This document shows, piece by piece, positions 1 through 8,959 of a stretch of DNA of 62,446 nt (its first letter is position 1; each line of letters starts with the position of its first letter). The DNA comes from Deltaproteobacteria bacterium (GTDB taxonomy: Bacteria; Bdellovibrionota; UBA1018; UBA923), in the NCBI GenBank assembly GCA_016186905.1, contig JACPKS010000054.1, positions 1-62,446 on the forward strand, read 5' to 3'. The notes under the pieces are model-generated. The model made no database searches and was not told the origin of the DNA. It saw nothing but the letters and a program-made list of their open reading frames with translations. Both the position numbers and the translations under genes were made by a program.

Positions 1-2216
1 AGTTCGGCGTCGGCGTGCCTCAGGCGCACGGCAAGGCAGTGGGCGAGCCGAAAGAAGACGGCCTTTCCGAGATCGGGATATTGAAGGGTGAGGGCGTCGA
101 ATTTTTTTCTCGAGATGACGTAAAGATCGGCATCGGTTTCGGTGACGGCGTCGGCCGACCGGCTGGCGTTGTCGAGAAATGACATGTCGCCGAAGAAATC
201 GCCCTGGCCGAACGTGGCAAGGTGCAGGTTTTTATCGTGCTCAAGCGGCAGCAGGATTCGCACAAGCCCCTTGCGGATGAGAAAGAGCTCGTCGCCGCGC
301 TCTCCCTGCGAAAAAATCCTTTCCTTTGGTTTCTGCGAGCGGATCTCCACGGCTTGTTTCAATGCTTCGAGCATCGTGCCCGAAATGCCCGAAAACAACT
401 CGATCTCACCGAGCGACAGGCGCTCCTCTTCGGCCGTGGCGCGATGGGATTCCTGCTTCAGGATCTCGTCCTCCGCCCATTCGAGCGCGTCGTCGAGGGC
501 CATGAAAGTTTTGACGTTGCGTCTGGGGCGAATCAGGCCCACGGCGTCGAAGTAGTCTTTGAGGTTCTGGCCCGTCGGAAGGCTCGCGGGAAGATCTGAA
601 AAAACCAGGTAGCCCTCGCGCTCGGAAATGCGGTCGCCGATTTGCTCGAGGCGATGGGCCGCGGTGAAGTCGACCGACTGGACGCGCTTCATGTCGAGAA
701 TCACGTGACGGCACAGCTTCAGATGAGGCTCGAGCTCGGTGTAGAGCTGGTCGGCGGTGCCGAAGAAAAGAGCGCCTTGAAGCTGGAAGACGACGGTTCC
801 GCCGCCGTATTTTTCGAGGGTCTCGATTTCGGAGGGCAGCCGCTTTTTCTTCGAAAACACATGGCTGCCGAAAAGTTTTCTACGGACGACCGAACCGCGG
901 ATTTGCTCCCTGAGAAAAAGCAGGATCGCGAGCGCGATCCCGACGCCCGAAGCGGCGATGAGACTCTGAAACACCGCGGTCAGCACGACCGCGAGAATCA
1001 CCACGAAGTCGAAAACCGTCGAGCGCCGCCGCAGAAGCTGAAAGCTGTGGCGGTCGATCATCCGAAATCCGACGACGAGCAGGATTCCGGCCAGCGCCGA
1101 AAACGGCACCCAGGCGATCAGATTTCCAAGAACGAGAAACGTCGCAAGCGAGAAAAATCCGGCGAGAAAACCGGAGGCGCGCGTCTGGCCTCCGCCGCTG
1201 ACGTTGACAAGTGTCGCGCCCATCGTGCCGGCACCCGGCATCCCGCCGGCCAGCGCGGCGGCGGCGTTTCCCAGGCCCTGGCCGATGAGCTCGCGGTTGG
1301 AGTCGTGGCGCGAGCGGGTAAGCGCGTCGACGACCACGCAGGTCTTGAGCGTATCGATCGACAAGAGGACGGCAAGTGTGGCGGCCGCCGCGATCAAAGC
1401 GCGCAATGCTGCGATCGACATGTTCGAAATTTCGCTTAAGCCATGAAAAAAATTTCCGACGATGGAGACGCCTTCCGTGCCAGTCCCTCCGGGAAGCGGA
1501 CCGATCAGCAGAGGGTTTCCTTGAAGCAGCAGCAGCTCAGGGCGTGAAAGCGACCAAATCAGGTAGGTTATCGCGCCCGCCGCGATCGCGAAAATCGGAG
1601 CGGGAATTTTGCGCGTCAGGCGCGGGGCCACGATCATGACGAGGATCGAGACCGCGCCCGTGCTCACCGCGACGGGATTCGACGACGCAAGCGAAGCTAA
1701 CGTGACCGTTTTCGTCGCGAGGCCCAGGAATTTCGGAAGCTGCCCGACGATGATGAGCACTCCCACGCCGCTCAAGTAACCCGCTACGACGGGGTATGGA
1801 ATGTATTTGATGAATTTTCCGCCGCCAGCCGCGCCGAAGGCGAACTGAAGAAGGCCCGAGAGAAGGGTCACGAAAATCAGCGCCGCGGGCACGGCTTGAG
1901 CCGGCAGCAGCGGGGCCGACATTCCCGCCGGAACCGCGAGCATCGTGGTTACGAGTGTCGCGAGCACCGCGGCGGCGGGAGCGCAGGGAGCGGAGATGAG
2001 GCGTGGCGTGCCGTTGAAGGACGAGGTGACGATGCCGATCGCGATCGCGCCCAGGATTCCGGTGAGCGCTCCGCGGGGAGCGAGCTCCGATCCCAGCGGG
2101 GCATACACGACGAGGCCGAACGCGATGGCCGACGGCAGCGCCACGAGCATCGCCGCGAGCCCGCCGAAGAAATCACCTGAAACAAGGCGAATATTTTTTA
2201 GCTTGGGAATTTTCAT
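1..2216 (-). CDS. SulP-family anion transporter with STAS and cyclic-nucleotide-binding domains (3' end outside window)
   Basis: The frame is open from an ATG at 2216 to the window edge (738 codons), so the C-terminus is missing. Residues about 10-400 are hydrophobic and SulP-like, with an N-terminal GDFFGGLAAMLVALPSAIAF stretch and a conserved PYPVVAGYLSG segment. A STAS domain follows at about 455-575 (VVFQLQGALFFGT). A cNMP-binding domain runs from about 605 to the edge (FSQGERGDELFLIRKGLVRI, then GDFFGDMSFLDNASRSADA). The SulP family moves sulfate, bicarbonate or other anions across the inner membrane, and the CNBD suggests gating or regulation by a nucleotide. The substrate cannot be told from the sequence. 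The gene lies downstream of rmlA on the same strand after 21 bp, and no strong ribosome-binding site is visible. Confidence 0.88.
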   Translation of the reverse strand, partial: MKIPKLKNIRLVSGDFFGGLAAMLVALPSAIAFGLVVYAPLGSELAPRGALTGILGAIAIGIVTSSFNGTPRLISAPCAPAAAVLATLVTTMLAVPAGMSAPLLPAQAVPAALIFVTLLSGLLQFAFGAAGGGKFIKYIPYPVVAGYLSGVGVLIIVGQLPKFLGLATKTVTLASLASSNPVAVSTGAVSILVMIVAPRLTRKIPAPIFAIAAGAITYLIWSLSRPELLLLQGNPLLIGPLPGGTGTEGVSIVGNFFHGLSEISNMSIAALRALIAAAATLAVLLSIDTLKTCVVVDALTRSRHDSNRELIGQGLGNAAAALAGGMPGAGTMGATLVNVSGGGQTRASGFLAGFFSLATFLVLGNLIAWVPFSALAGILLVVGFRMIDRHSFQLLRRRSTVFDFVVILAVVLTAVFQSLIAASGVGIALAILLFLREQIRGSVVRRKLFGSHVFSKKKRLPSEIETLEKYGGGTVVFQLQGALFFGTADQLYTELEPHLKLCRHVILDMKRVQSVDFTAAHRLEQIGDRISEREGYLVFSDLPASLPTGQNLKDYFDAVGLIRPRRNVKTFMALDDALEWAEDEILKQESHRATAEEERLSLGEIELFSGISGTMLEALKQAVEIRSQKPKERIFSQGERGDELFLIRKGLVRILLPLEHDKNLHLATFGQGDFFGDMSFLDNASRSADAVTETDADLYVISRKKFDALTLQYPDLGKAVFFRLAHCLAVRLRHADAE

Positions 2217-2237
2217 TGGAGATACCGGATGCGGAAC

Positions 2238-2945
2238 TTAGTTTTCGAGCAGCATATTCACTCTCGCCAACGATTCAAACGTTCCCGCGTCGCTCCACCA
2301 GCCTTTGAATTTGCCGTACGTCAGCGTCTGTTTCGAGATGTAGTGGTTATTGACGTCGGTGATCTCGAGCTCTCCGCGCCCTGACGGCTTAAGCGTCTTG
2401 ATGACGTTGAAGACTTCCGCATCGTAGAAATAAATTCCGGTGACCGCCCAGCTTGATTTCGGGTTCTTGGGTTTCTCCTCGATCCCGACGACTTTGTCGC
2501 CGCGCAGTTCCGCGACGCCGAAACGCTGCGGATCGGAAACCTCTTTCAACAGAATCCGCGCGCCGGATGGCTGTTCCTGAAAGGCGCGCGCTTCAGAGGC
2601 GATGGAATCTTCAAAGATGTTATCGCCGAGAATCACGGCGCAGCGGTCGCCGTGGACGAAGTGCTCGGCCAAACCGAGTGCCTGCGCGATGCCGCCGGCC
2701 TCGTCCTGCACGCGGTACGTGAAATGGCAGCCGAAATCCTTGCCGCTTCCGAGAAGGCTCACGACGTCGCCCATGTGTTCGACACCCGTGACGACGAGGA
2801 TTTCCTTGATGCCGGCCTCGACGAATTTTTCAACCGGATAGAATATCATCGGCTTCTTCCCGATCGGAAGAAGGTGTTTGTTCGTGACTTTGGTGAGCGG
2901 AAACAGGCGGCTGCCCGTGCCGCCCGCAAGAATGATTCCTTTCAT
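2238..2945 (-). CDS. rmlA: Glucose-1-phosphate thymidylyltransferase, short form
   Basis: The enzyme makes dTDP-glucose from dTTP and glucose-1-phosphate, the first step to dTDP-sugars for surface glycans. The 235-residue protein starts MKGIILAGGTGSRLFPLT, the nucleotide-binding signature, followed by NKHLLPIGKKPMI and VILGDNIFEDS. It belongs to the roughly 240-residue class rather than the 290-residue enterobacterial RmlA. The frame can be extended 11 codons upstream, but the ATG at 2945 overlaps the rfbB stop as ATGA and starts at the conserved motif, so it is preferred. Translational coupling to rfbB is likely. Confidence 0.9.
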   Translation of the reverse strand: MKGIILAGGTGSRLFPLTKVTNKHLLPIGKKPMIFYPVEKFVEAGIKEILVVTGVEHMGDVVSLLGSGKDFGCHFTYRVQDEAGGIAQALGLAEHFVHGDRCAVILGDNIFEDSIASEARAFQEQPSGARILLKEVSDPQRFGVAELRGDKVVGIEEKPKNPKSSWAVTGIYFYDAEVFNVIKTLKPSGRGELEITDVNNHYISKQTLTYGKFKGWWSDAGTFESLARVNMLLEN

Positions 2946-3916
2946 GCCGTCCACCACGAGCGGTTTTCGAGGTACCACTTCACGGTTTTCTCGATGCCTT
3001 TCTCGAACGTGACCGAAGGCATCCAGCCGAGCTCGCGACGCGCTCTTGCGCAGTCGATGGCGTAACGCCAGTCGTGGCCCTTGCGGTCCTCGACGTAGCG
3101 GATGAGCGAGTCCGGTTTTCCCATGGCGGCGAGGATCGCGCGCACGACGTCGATGTTCTTGCGCTCGGATTCGCCGCCGAAGTTGTAGACCTCGCCCTTT
3201 TTTCCGCCTTCGAGCGCTTTGAGCACGCCCGCGCAGTGATCAGTGACGAAAATCCAGTCGCGCACGTTCTTGCCGGTTCCGTAAACCGGAAGCGGTTTAT
3301 TTTCGACGGCGTTGGTGATCATCAAGGGAATGAGTTTTTCCGGGAATTGATACGGGCCGTAATTGTTCGAACAGCGCGTGATCACGGCATCAAGCCCGTG
3401 CGTGTGAACGAAGGCGCGCACCATGAGGTCGCTCGCGGCTTTCGACGCGGAGTAGGGCGAGTTTGCCTGGAGCGGCGTTTCCTCGGTGAACGCGGGATCG
3501 GAGTCGGCAAGACTCCCGTAAACCTCATCAGTGGAGACGTGAATGAAGCGCCGGCCGCCGGCCGCGAGCGCGGCGCCGAGCAGGACATAAGTTCCGCGCA
3601 CGTTGGTCTCGATGAACGCGGATGCGTCGAGAATGCTGCGGTCGACGTGGCTTTCAGCCGCGAAATGCACGATGGCGTCGCATTCGGAGACCAGTTTCGT
3701 GACGAGAGCCGCATCGCCGATGTCGCCTTTGACGAAGCGGTAACGGTCGCCGAATTGTTCTTCGACTCCGTCGAGGTTTCGCAGATTTCCGGCATAGGTG
3801 AGCAGGTCGAGATTGACGATCGATACGTTCGGCCGAGTCGTGAGCACGTACCGGACAAAATTAGAGCCGATGAACCCGGCGCCGCCGGTCACGAGAAGCC
3901 GCTTGTTCGAAGACAT
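2942..3916 (-). CDS. rfbB: dTDP-glucose 4,6-dehydratase
   Basis: The product converts dTDP-glucose to dTDP-4-keto-6-deoxyglucose. The 324-residue extended SDR protein has the NAD-binding TGGAGFIGSNFV motif at residues 10-21, HFAAESHVDRS, the catalytic STDEVYGS segment, and the YSASKAASD Tyr/Lys pair. Length matches the family. It overlaps rmlA by 4 nt. Only the first two dTDP-sugar genes are here; RmlC and RmlD are not in the window, so the final sugar is unknown. Confidence 0.93.
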   Translation of the reverse strand: MSSNKRLLVTGGAGFIGSNFVRYVLTTRPNVSIVNLDLLTYAGNLRNLDGVEEQFGDRYRFVKGDIGDAALVTKLVSECDAIVHFAAESHVDRSILDASAFIETNVRGTYVLLGAALAAGGRRFIHVSTDEVYGSLADSDPAFTEETPLQANSPYSASKAASDLMVRAFVHTHGLDAVITRCSNNYGPYQFPEKLIPLMITNAVENKPLPVYGTGKNVRDWIFVTDHCAGVLKALEGGKKGEVYNFGGESERKNIDVVRAILAAMGKPDSLIRYVEDRKGHDWRYAIDCARARRELGWMPSVTFEKGIEKTVKWYLENRSWWTA

Positions 3917-4036
3917 GTGGATTTTCTATCGCAGTGGGATTCAAAAGAAAACGAGGAAGTCTTTTGCTTCGATGCCTGATGCGGTGTATTGCTTGTTGGC
4001 GCCACGTGTCGCGCGGCGCGGTGATATTTCTGAATT

Positions 4037-4630
4037 ATGGCGTATAATCCCCGCGATTTTTATTTCAAGAAAGCCAAAGAGCGCGACTTCGCGGCGCGCT
4101 CGGTGTTCAAACTCGAAGAGATCGACGGGCGTTTTCGTATTTTGCGGAAGGGCGACAAGATTCTCGACCTCGGCTGCGCGCCCGGTTCGTGGTCGCAGTA
4201 CGCGAGCAAGGCGGTGGGGCCCGGAGGCGCCATCGTCGGCATTGATCTGCAGAAAGTGGCGCTCACCCTTCCGAACGTGATGTTCGTGCAGGGCGATGCG
4301 TTCGACGAGGCGACGGTGTCGAAAGTCGCCGCTGACGCGGGCATCGCCGCGTTTGACGTCGTGATGAGCGACATGGCGCCGAAGACGACAGGCATCCGGG
4401 TGACCGATCAGCAGCGATCTTACGACCTTTGCCGGAGGGCGTTGGACGTGGCCGAGCGGCGCCTAAAGCCAGGCGGAAATTTCGTCGTGAAATTGTTTCA
4501 GAGCGGGTCGTTCGAGGATTATCTGAAGACCGTCCGCGCGCGGTTCGAGCGCGTCGAAATTCTGCGCCCGAAGAGCACGCGCAAGGCGAGCTTCGAGATT
4601 TTCATCATCGGCATCAAGAAGCGTGCGTGA
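4037..4630 (+). CDS. rlmE: 23S rRNA 2'-O-ribose methyltransferase
   Basis: RlmE (FtsJ) methylates U2552 in the A-loop of 23S rRNA late in 50S assembly. The 197-residue protein starts with the family-typical YNPRDFYFKKAKERDFAARS, has the SAM-binding LDLGCAPGSWSQYA loop, VMSDMAPKTTGI and the GGNFVVKLFQ segment, which together carry the K-D-K-E catalytic set. It is divergent from rfbB (120-bp gap). Its last 17 bp overlap the convergent glycosyltransferase gene. Confidence 0.94.
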   Translation: MAYNPRDFYFKKAKERDFAARSVFKLEEIDGRFRILRKGDKILDLGCAPGSWSQYASKAVGPGGAIVGIDLQKVALTLPNVMFVQGDAFDEATVSKVAADAGIAAFDVVMSDMAPKTTGIRVTDQQRSYDLCRRALDVAERRLKPGGNFVVKLFQSGSFEDYLKTVRARFERVEILRPKSTRKASFEIFIIGIKKRA

Positions 4631-5423
4631 GCAGGGCGCGCGCGACGGATGCGCGCCGCTCCTCGGCTACGGCGTACAGAGCTTCATCGTCATAGTCACG
4701 CCGAAGAATTCCCTTAACGAGTTTCACGAGCTGCATGAGCAGCTTCCACGGTCCGAACGATCGCAGCGGCGAGCTTTCGTGCCCCTCCGCGACCTTTACC
4801 GGCCAGCAGCGCACGGCAAGCCGGTGCCGGAGCGCGATGTAAATCCACTCTATGTCGAAGAGAAAGCCGGCGAGACGCGCGCGGACCGCGATCCGTCGCG
4901 CCGCCGGGGCGTAATAGGCCTTGAGGCCGCACTGGGTGTCTGGAATTCCCCCGGTGATGATCATTCGGACGAAAAGACGAAAAATCTTGTGCGAGAGCTT
5001 GCGGCTCGCGCGATCAGAGACATTCGCGCCGCTCACCGCGTAAAGCGTGCGATCTCCGATGCAGACGTCGACGCCGGCGTGAACGGCCGAACAGACGCCG
5101 AGCACGTCGTCGACGGAATAAGGCAGGTCGAAATCGACGAAGGCGAAGACGGACGCGTCGGAAGGAGTGAGGTGCGCCGCTTCTTTGAGCGCGCCGCCCT
5201 TTCCGAGATTGCGCGGCAACCGGTGCAGCCGAAAGCGGGCCAGGAGCTCCGGCGCCGGCGGAACCCAGCGAGGCGATCCGTCGTCGACGACCAGAAATTC
5301 GAAGGCGCACGAGGTTTTTCTCTTCAGTTCCCCGATGAACGCGTCGAGCGCGCGCCACTCCGATTCGCACGGGTTGTAACAGGGAAAGACGAGAAAGGTC
5401 TTATCCGACGCGTGGGCCAGCAT
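4614..5423 (-). CDS. Family 2 glycosyltransferase (ALG5/DPM1-like)
   Basis: The 269-residue protein has a GT-A fold signature: a VFPCYNP start, FLVVDDGS (first Asp motif), RNLGKGGALKEA, and a FVDFDLPYS segment at the DxD position. It also has the TQCGLKAYY box typical of dolichyl- or undecaprenyl-phosphate glucosyltransferases. It has no obvious C-terminal membrane anchor. A role in making a lipid-linked sugar donor for the neighbouring membrane glycosyltransferases is inferred. It lies 9 bp downstream of the membrane protein at 5433-6746 and is probably in the same operon. Confidence 0.8.
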   Translation of the reverse strand: MLAHASDKTFLVFPCYNPCESEWRALDAFIGELKRKTSCAFEFLVVDDGSPRWVPPAPELLARFRLHRLPRNLGKGGALKEAAHLTPSDASVFAFVDFDLPYSVDDVLGVCSAVHAGVDVCIGDRTLYAVSGANVSDRASRKLSHKIFRLFVRMIITGGIPDTQCGLKAYYAPAARRIAVRARLAGFLFDIEWIYIALRHRLAVRCWPVKVAEGHESSPLRSFGPWKLLMQLVKLVKGILRRDYDDEALYAVAEERRASVARALLTHAS

Positions 5424-5432
5424 TTGGGCAGG

Positions 5433-6746
5433 TTACTCCGAACACGAGAAAAGTTTCCATCTCTTGTTTTCATGGATGATTTTTAGTTTCTCCGTTGCCG
5501 CGGCTTTCGATAATTCGTCGAAATTCAGACATTCCTTTCCAATGGCGAGAAGCGCGGAGTTAGCGCAGCAAGCTTTTGGCGAGATTCCACGATCGATACA
5601 CGAGACCCCGTCGGCTTTCCCTGCCATCCAGCCGATTCCATGCACGTCGACTTGGCAGTTCGACGCGACCGTTCCGGAGCGTGGATAGGCGGAGATATTC
5701 TCGATGATTTCCGCGCGGGCGCTAGACCCGGAACAGGTTTTCGACCAGTTCCAAACGGCGCGCGAGCAGAAAAGAACGAGGCAAATCGTGAGAAACCAAT
5801 CCAGTATTGGCGAGCGGACTTTCCTTTCCGTTACGACTCCTGCCGCCGTCAGCGTGAGAAGAAGGGTTACCGGCACGTAAATGTAAGTGTATCCCCAGGT
5901 GCGTGGAGTCACCATTACAGCATACGAAACGGCAAGCCCTCCCAGTAAAAGGTAAGGCATCTTTTGGGACAATGGTTTTTTGCGATCGAAAGAGCATGCC
6001 AGGAATGGGATCAGCAGGGCGTAATCCAGGAAAAAACCCTTCAGTATTTCTTTCGCGCCGGACATCGAGACGTTCGAAAGCGAGTAGGGAATGCTCGTGA
6101 GATTCGGCATTCGGTTGCGAATCGAGAAAAGCGCCGCCACGTACGCGATGGAAACCAGGCCGGCGAGCGCAGCTTCGCGCCAGCGCTTTTCGAGAAAGGC
6201 GGGAATCGGCAGCAGCAGCGCCAGCGGTTCCTTGGTCAAGGCGGCGAGGAAGAGCGCGGCATAACCGATCCACCTCCTCGATCCTGAAAAGAGAAACACC
6301 GCCAAAAGCAGGGGAAGCGTTGAAAGCTCGCTGATGGTCATGTACTTGAGCTGCTCGAGCACGGGAGGTGACTTTAGAAAAAATCCGGCTAAAAACGCCG
6401 TTACAAGTCCCGGCAGGCGCAGTGTCTTCGTTAGTACGGCGTGCAGTAACGTAAGAATGATCCCTAATTCCAATATTCGCGCTATCTTGAGCGCTCTCAC
6501 GTCAAAACCCAGAAGGTCGTATTTGACGAAAGGGAAAAACGCGCTCAGCGGTCGCCATCGCCCATCCATGAGAAAGTCGAATTTGGCGAACTTAAGGAAG
6601 TCGCCGTTGAATTTGCGGTAATATTCAATCCAGGATGTCTCGTCGTAGAGCTGCCAGGACCAGCCTTGCGTGAAGGCGGTCATGAACAACAGGAGAATCC
6701 ATGTCGCCGCGATGATGATCCATGGCGGTGCGTGGCGGATCTTCAT
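5433..6746 (-). CDS. Multi-spanning membrane protein, probable GT-C-type glycosyltransferase
   Basis: The 437-residue protein has about ten predicted membrane segments, starting with residues 8-26. A DETSW acidic motif follows the first segment, as in GT-C enzymes where an acidic residue sits in the first periplasmic loop. The middle carries FLAALTKEPLALLL, which is closely similar to AALTKEPFVAYF in the protein at 7555-8952, so the two are homologues. The last 100 residues are soluble and rich in cysteine. Base composition is less GC-rich than its neighbours. Its ATG overlaps the stop of the upstream GT2 gene by 4 nt. The enzymatic role is inferred from context and topology. Confidence 0.72.
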   Translation of the reverse strand: MKIRHAPPWIIIAATWILLLFMTAFTQGWSWQLYDETSWIEYYRKFNGDFLKFAKFDFLMDGRWRPLSAFFPFVKYDLLGFDVRALKIARILELGIILTLLHAVLTKTLRLPGLVTAFLAGFFLKSPPVLEQLKYMTISELSTLPLLLAVFLFSGSRRWIGYAALFLAALTKEPLALLLPIPAFLEKRWREAALAGLVSIAYVAALFSIRNRMPNLTSIPYSLSNVSMSGAKEILKGFFLDYALLIPFLACSFDRKKPLSQKMPYLLLGGLAVSYAVMVTPRTWGYTYIYVPVTLLLTLTAAGVVTERKVRSPILDWFLTICLVLFCSRAVWNWSKTCSGSSARAEIIENISAYPRSGTVASNCQVDVHGIGWMAGKADGVSCIDRGISPKACCANSALLAIGKECLNFDELSKAAATEKLKIIHENKRWKLFSCSE

Positions 6747-7474
6747 GCCATGAAACGGATCTTGACGACCTGCCAGGCCATTGCGATTCCGTCACGCAGG
6801 GGGCTGACCCGGCTGTCCGCCACGTTCGACCACCGTACGGGACACTCCACGATCGAGCATCCGAGCTTTCGCGCGCGATAGAGGATCTCGACGTCAAAGG
6901 CGAATCGTTGTTCGATCAGCGGTTCGAAGATTTTTCTGGCGACGTCCGTGCGGAACATTTTGAACCCGCACTGCGTATCCCAAACGCCGGGAAGAAGCCA
7001 TGCCTGGATCCAGAGGTTGAAGAATTTAGCCGAATACTCACGTAGAAAATTCTGGTGCACGACGACTTCGGCGCCTTTGACGTCGCGTGAGCCGATAATG
7101 ACGCTTGTTTGCGCGTTCAGCAGCGCGAACATGCGGGGAAACATCTCGAGGTCCGTTGAGCAGTCCGCGTCCATGAAGCAAAGGTTCTCTTTGGTGGCGG
7201 CCAGCACGCCGGCTCGAACCGCGCCGCCCTTGCCCACGTTCTTTGAAAGCGTGATCAGCCTGGCGTTCGACCAACCGGAGATCTCGCCGGCGACAACGGT
7301 TGAGGTGTCATCTTTCGAGCCGTCGTCCACAACGAGGACTTCGTATTCGCTCGCGTGCGCGTCCAGGTACGTTCGGAGCTTCCGCAGGGTTACGAGGATG
7401 CGGTTCCGCTCGTTGTATGCGGGGATGACGACAGAGAGGCTCTTGAGCGGTTTGGAGAACGCCGTGCTTTCCAT
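6743..7474 (-). CDS. Family 2 glycosyltransferase, dolichyl-phosphate beta-glucosyltransferase-like
   Basis: The 243-residue protein has SVVIPAYNERNRI at the N-terminus, EVLVVDDGSKDDT, SKNVGKGGAVRAG, the MDADCSTDLE metal-binding segment and DTQCGFKMFR, all characteristic of polyprenyl-phosphate glucosyl- or mannosyltransferases. It lacks a clear C-terminal membrane domain. It is the first gene of a three-gene minus-strand set (GT2, GT-C-like, GT2) coupled by a 4-nt overlap. It probably makes a lipid-phosphate sugar used by the downstream membrane protein. Confidence 0.83.
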   Translation of the reverse strand: MESTAFSKPLKSLSVVIPAYNERNRILVTLRKLRTYLDAHASEYEVLVVDDGSKDDTSTVVAGEISGWSNARLITLSKNVGKGGAVRAGVLAATKENLCFMDADCSTDLEMFPRMFALLNAQTSVIIGSRDVKGAEVVVHQNFLREYSAKFFNLWIQAWLLPGVWDTQCGFKMFRTDVARKIFEPLIEQRFAFDVEILYRARKLGCSIVECPVRWSNVADSRVSPLRDGIAMAWQVVKIRFMA

Positions 7475-7554
7475 GACGCGCCCTATGCTACAATTATTTT
7501 CATGTTCCAGAAAGGCGCTTTTAACCGCTGTATGGCGTGCGCGGGGAAGGCATC

Positions 7555-8952
7555 GTGAGCGAAGAACCGAGACAGCTAGGCGACCGTGCGGAGCCCACCG
7601 CCTTGGCGTTCGGATTTTTCGCCGGACTTTGCTTTTTTTACGTCGCCTATGCGCTTTTACTTCAATGGCACTGGAACATGATGGACGAGGTGTCGTTCAT
7701 CGCGGGCCGCGCGTCGATGGATGCATCGCCGCGCGGGCTCGTTCGCGTAGCCGAGGAGTATTTCACGATCGGCCGGTTCTATCCTCTCGGCGCGACGGCG
7801 AAGTACGCCGCGTTCGCGTGGCTTCCGCCCGACGTGTTGGCGCACCGGGCGTGGCGTTTCGTGGTCGTCGCGGTTCTGGTCGTGGTTTTCGTGCGCGGCA
7901 TCGGCTTTCGCGCTTTTGCCGCCCGAGCGGCCGCTTATTTCGCGGCGGTCTTGTGGTTTTGCGCGTTTTGTTTTCGCGACGGGCTCGATCTCTTGAGCAT
8001 TTCCGAAATTCACGGCTGCGTTTACGGGTTTCTCGCCGTCGCGATCGCTCTTGGCGGAGCCGCGATGACGCCGCGGAGACTCACGGCGGCGCTTTTTCTG
8101 GTGGCGCTCGCGGCTCTTACGAAAGAGCCATTCGTCGCGTATTTCATGGTGATCGCGGGGCTGGCTTGGCTTCGCATGCCCGGAAAAACGCGCGCGTTCG
8201 GGGCGGGCGCGGCCCTGCTTCTCGGCGGAGCGTGGATCGTGGCGTTGATGTCGCTTCGTCACGGGTATAGCTCGGGTTTCGGAAGCTCGATTTCAATGCG
8301 CTCGTTCACCGCTCTGCCATGGGCCGCGTTTCGCAACTACCACCTGCTCTGGATTCTGGTCGCCGCGGCTTTCGCCGCGCGCAAAGCGCGGGTGACTCTG
8401 ATGACGTTGGTCTGGCTCGCGGGATTTTTTGGTTACGGCGGCATCGTCTCGCTATGGGGCGTGACGGACACCTTTCTCTATCTTCATATCCCGGCGGTTC
8501 CGCTCCTGGCGCTCGCCGTGGCGTCGATGCTGGAGCCGCTTCTCCGTCATCCGTCGCGCGCCTGGACGTTTGCGGTGGCTGCGTGCCTGGCCGTTCTTTC
8601 GGCACAGACGGTGCGCGGGGCGTTTCGCAGCTACGTGCTGAATCACGAGCATGACGGCGTAAGCCAGGTCATGGCGATGTACAAATCAGGCGCGCACGGG
8701 CGGCTCTGGACCAACTGCGACGAGCCGGCCGCGACGCTGGTGACCAATGCCAAACTCATGCACGGCAAAGCGATCGAAGGCGTGCGTGAAAACGGCACGA
8801 TGTATCGGCTGCAGCTCTTCGCGCGCCAGGAGCCGCCGCGCGCGGGGGACTGGATCGTGTATTCGAGCCGCTGCGAGCCTTACGATCTCTCCTCGATGAA
8901 CCTCAAGGCGGTCTTTGAAGGGGATTTTTACGCGGTTTTCAGTGTAGAATGA
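7555..8952 (+). CDS. Multi-spanning membrane protein, probable GT-C-type glycosyltransferase
   Basis: The 465-residue protein has about ten membrane segments. MMDEVSFIAGR after the first segment gives the acidic loop-1 motif of GT-C enzymes, and AALTKEPFVAYF mirrors the homologue at 5433-6746. I place the start at GTG 7555, 4 nt after a GGGGAAGG ribosome-binding site; a GTG at 7537 is also in frame. It is divergent from the GT2 at 6743-7474 and is followed after 7 bp by another GT2 gene, so the two modules are arranged in mirror order. Function is inferred. Confidence 0.72.
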   Translation: MSEEPRQLGDRAEPTALAFGFFAGLCFFYVAYALLLQWHWNMMDEVSFIAGRASMDASPRGLVRVAEEYFTIGRFYPLGATAKYAAFAWLPPDVLAHRAWRFVVVAVLVVVFVRGIGFRAFAARAAAYFAAVLWFCAFCFRDGLDLLSISEIHGCVYGFLAVAIALGGAAMTPRRLTAALFLVALAALTKEPFVAYFMVIAGLAWLRMPGKTRAFGAGAALLLGGAWIVALMSLRHGYSSGFGSSISMRSFTALPWAAFRNYHLLWILVAAAFAARKARVTLMTLVWLAGFFGYGGIVSLWGVTDTFLYLHIPAVPLLALAVASMLEPLLRHPSRAWTFAVAACLAVLSAQTVRGAFRSYVLNHEHDGVSQVMAMYKSGAHGRLWTNCDEPAATLVTNAKLMHGKAIEGVRENGTMYRLQLFARQEPPRAGDWIVYSSRCEPYDLSSMNLKAVFEGDFYAVFSVE

Positions 8953-8959
8953 CAGGCGC

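Noticed and set aside
3074..3979. 301-codon plus-strand frame opposite rfbB
   Set aside because: RfbB is unambiguous on the minus strand, and the frame has no recognisable motif.
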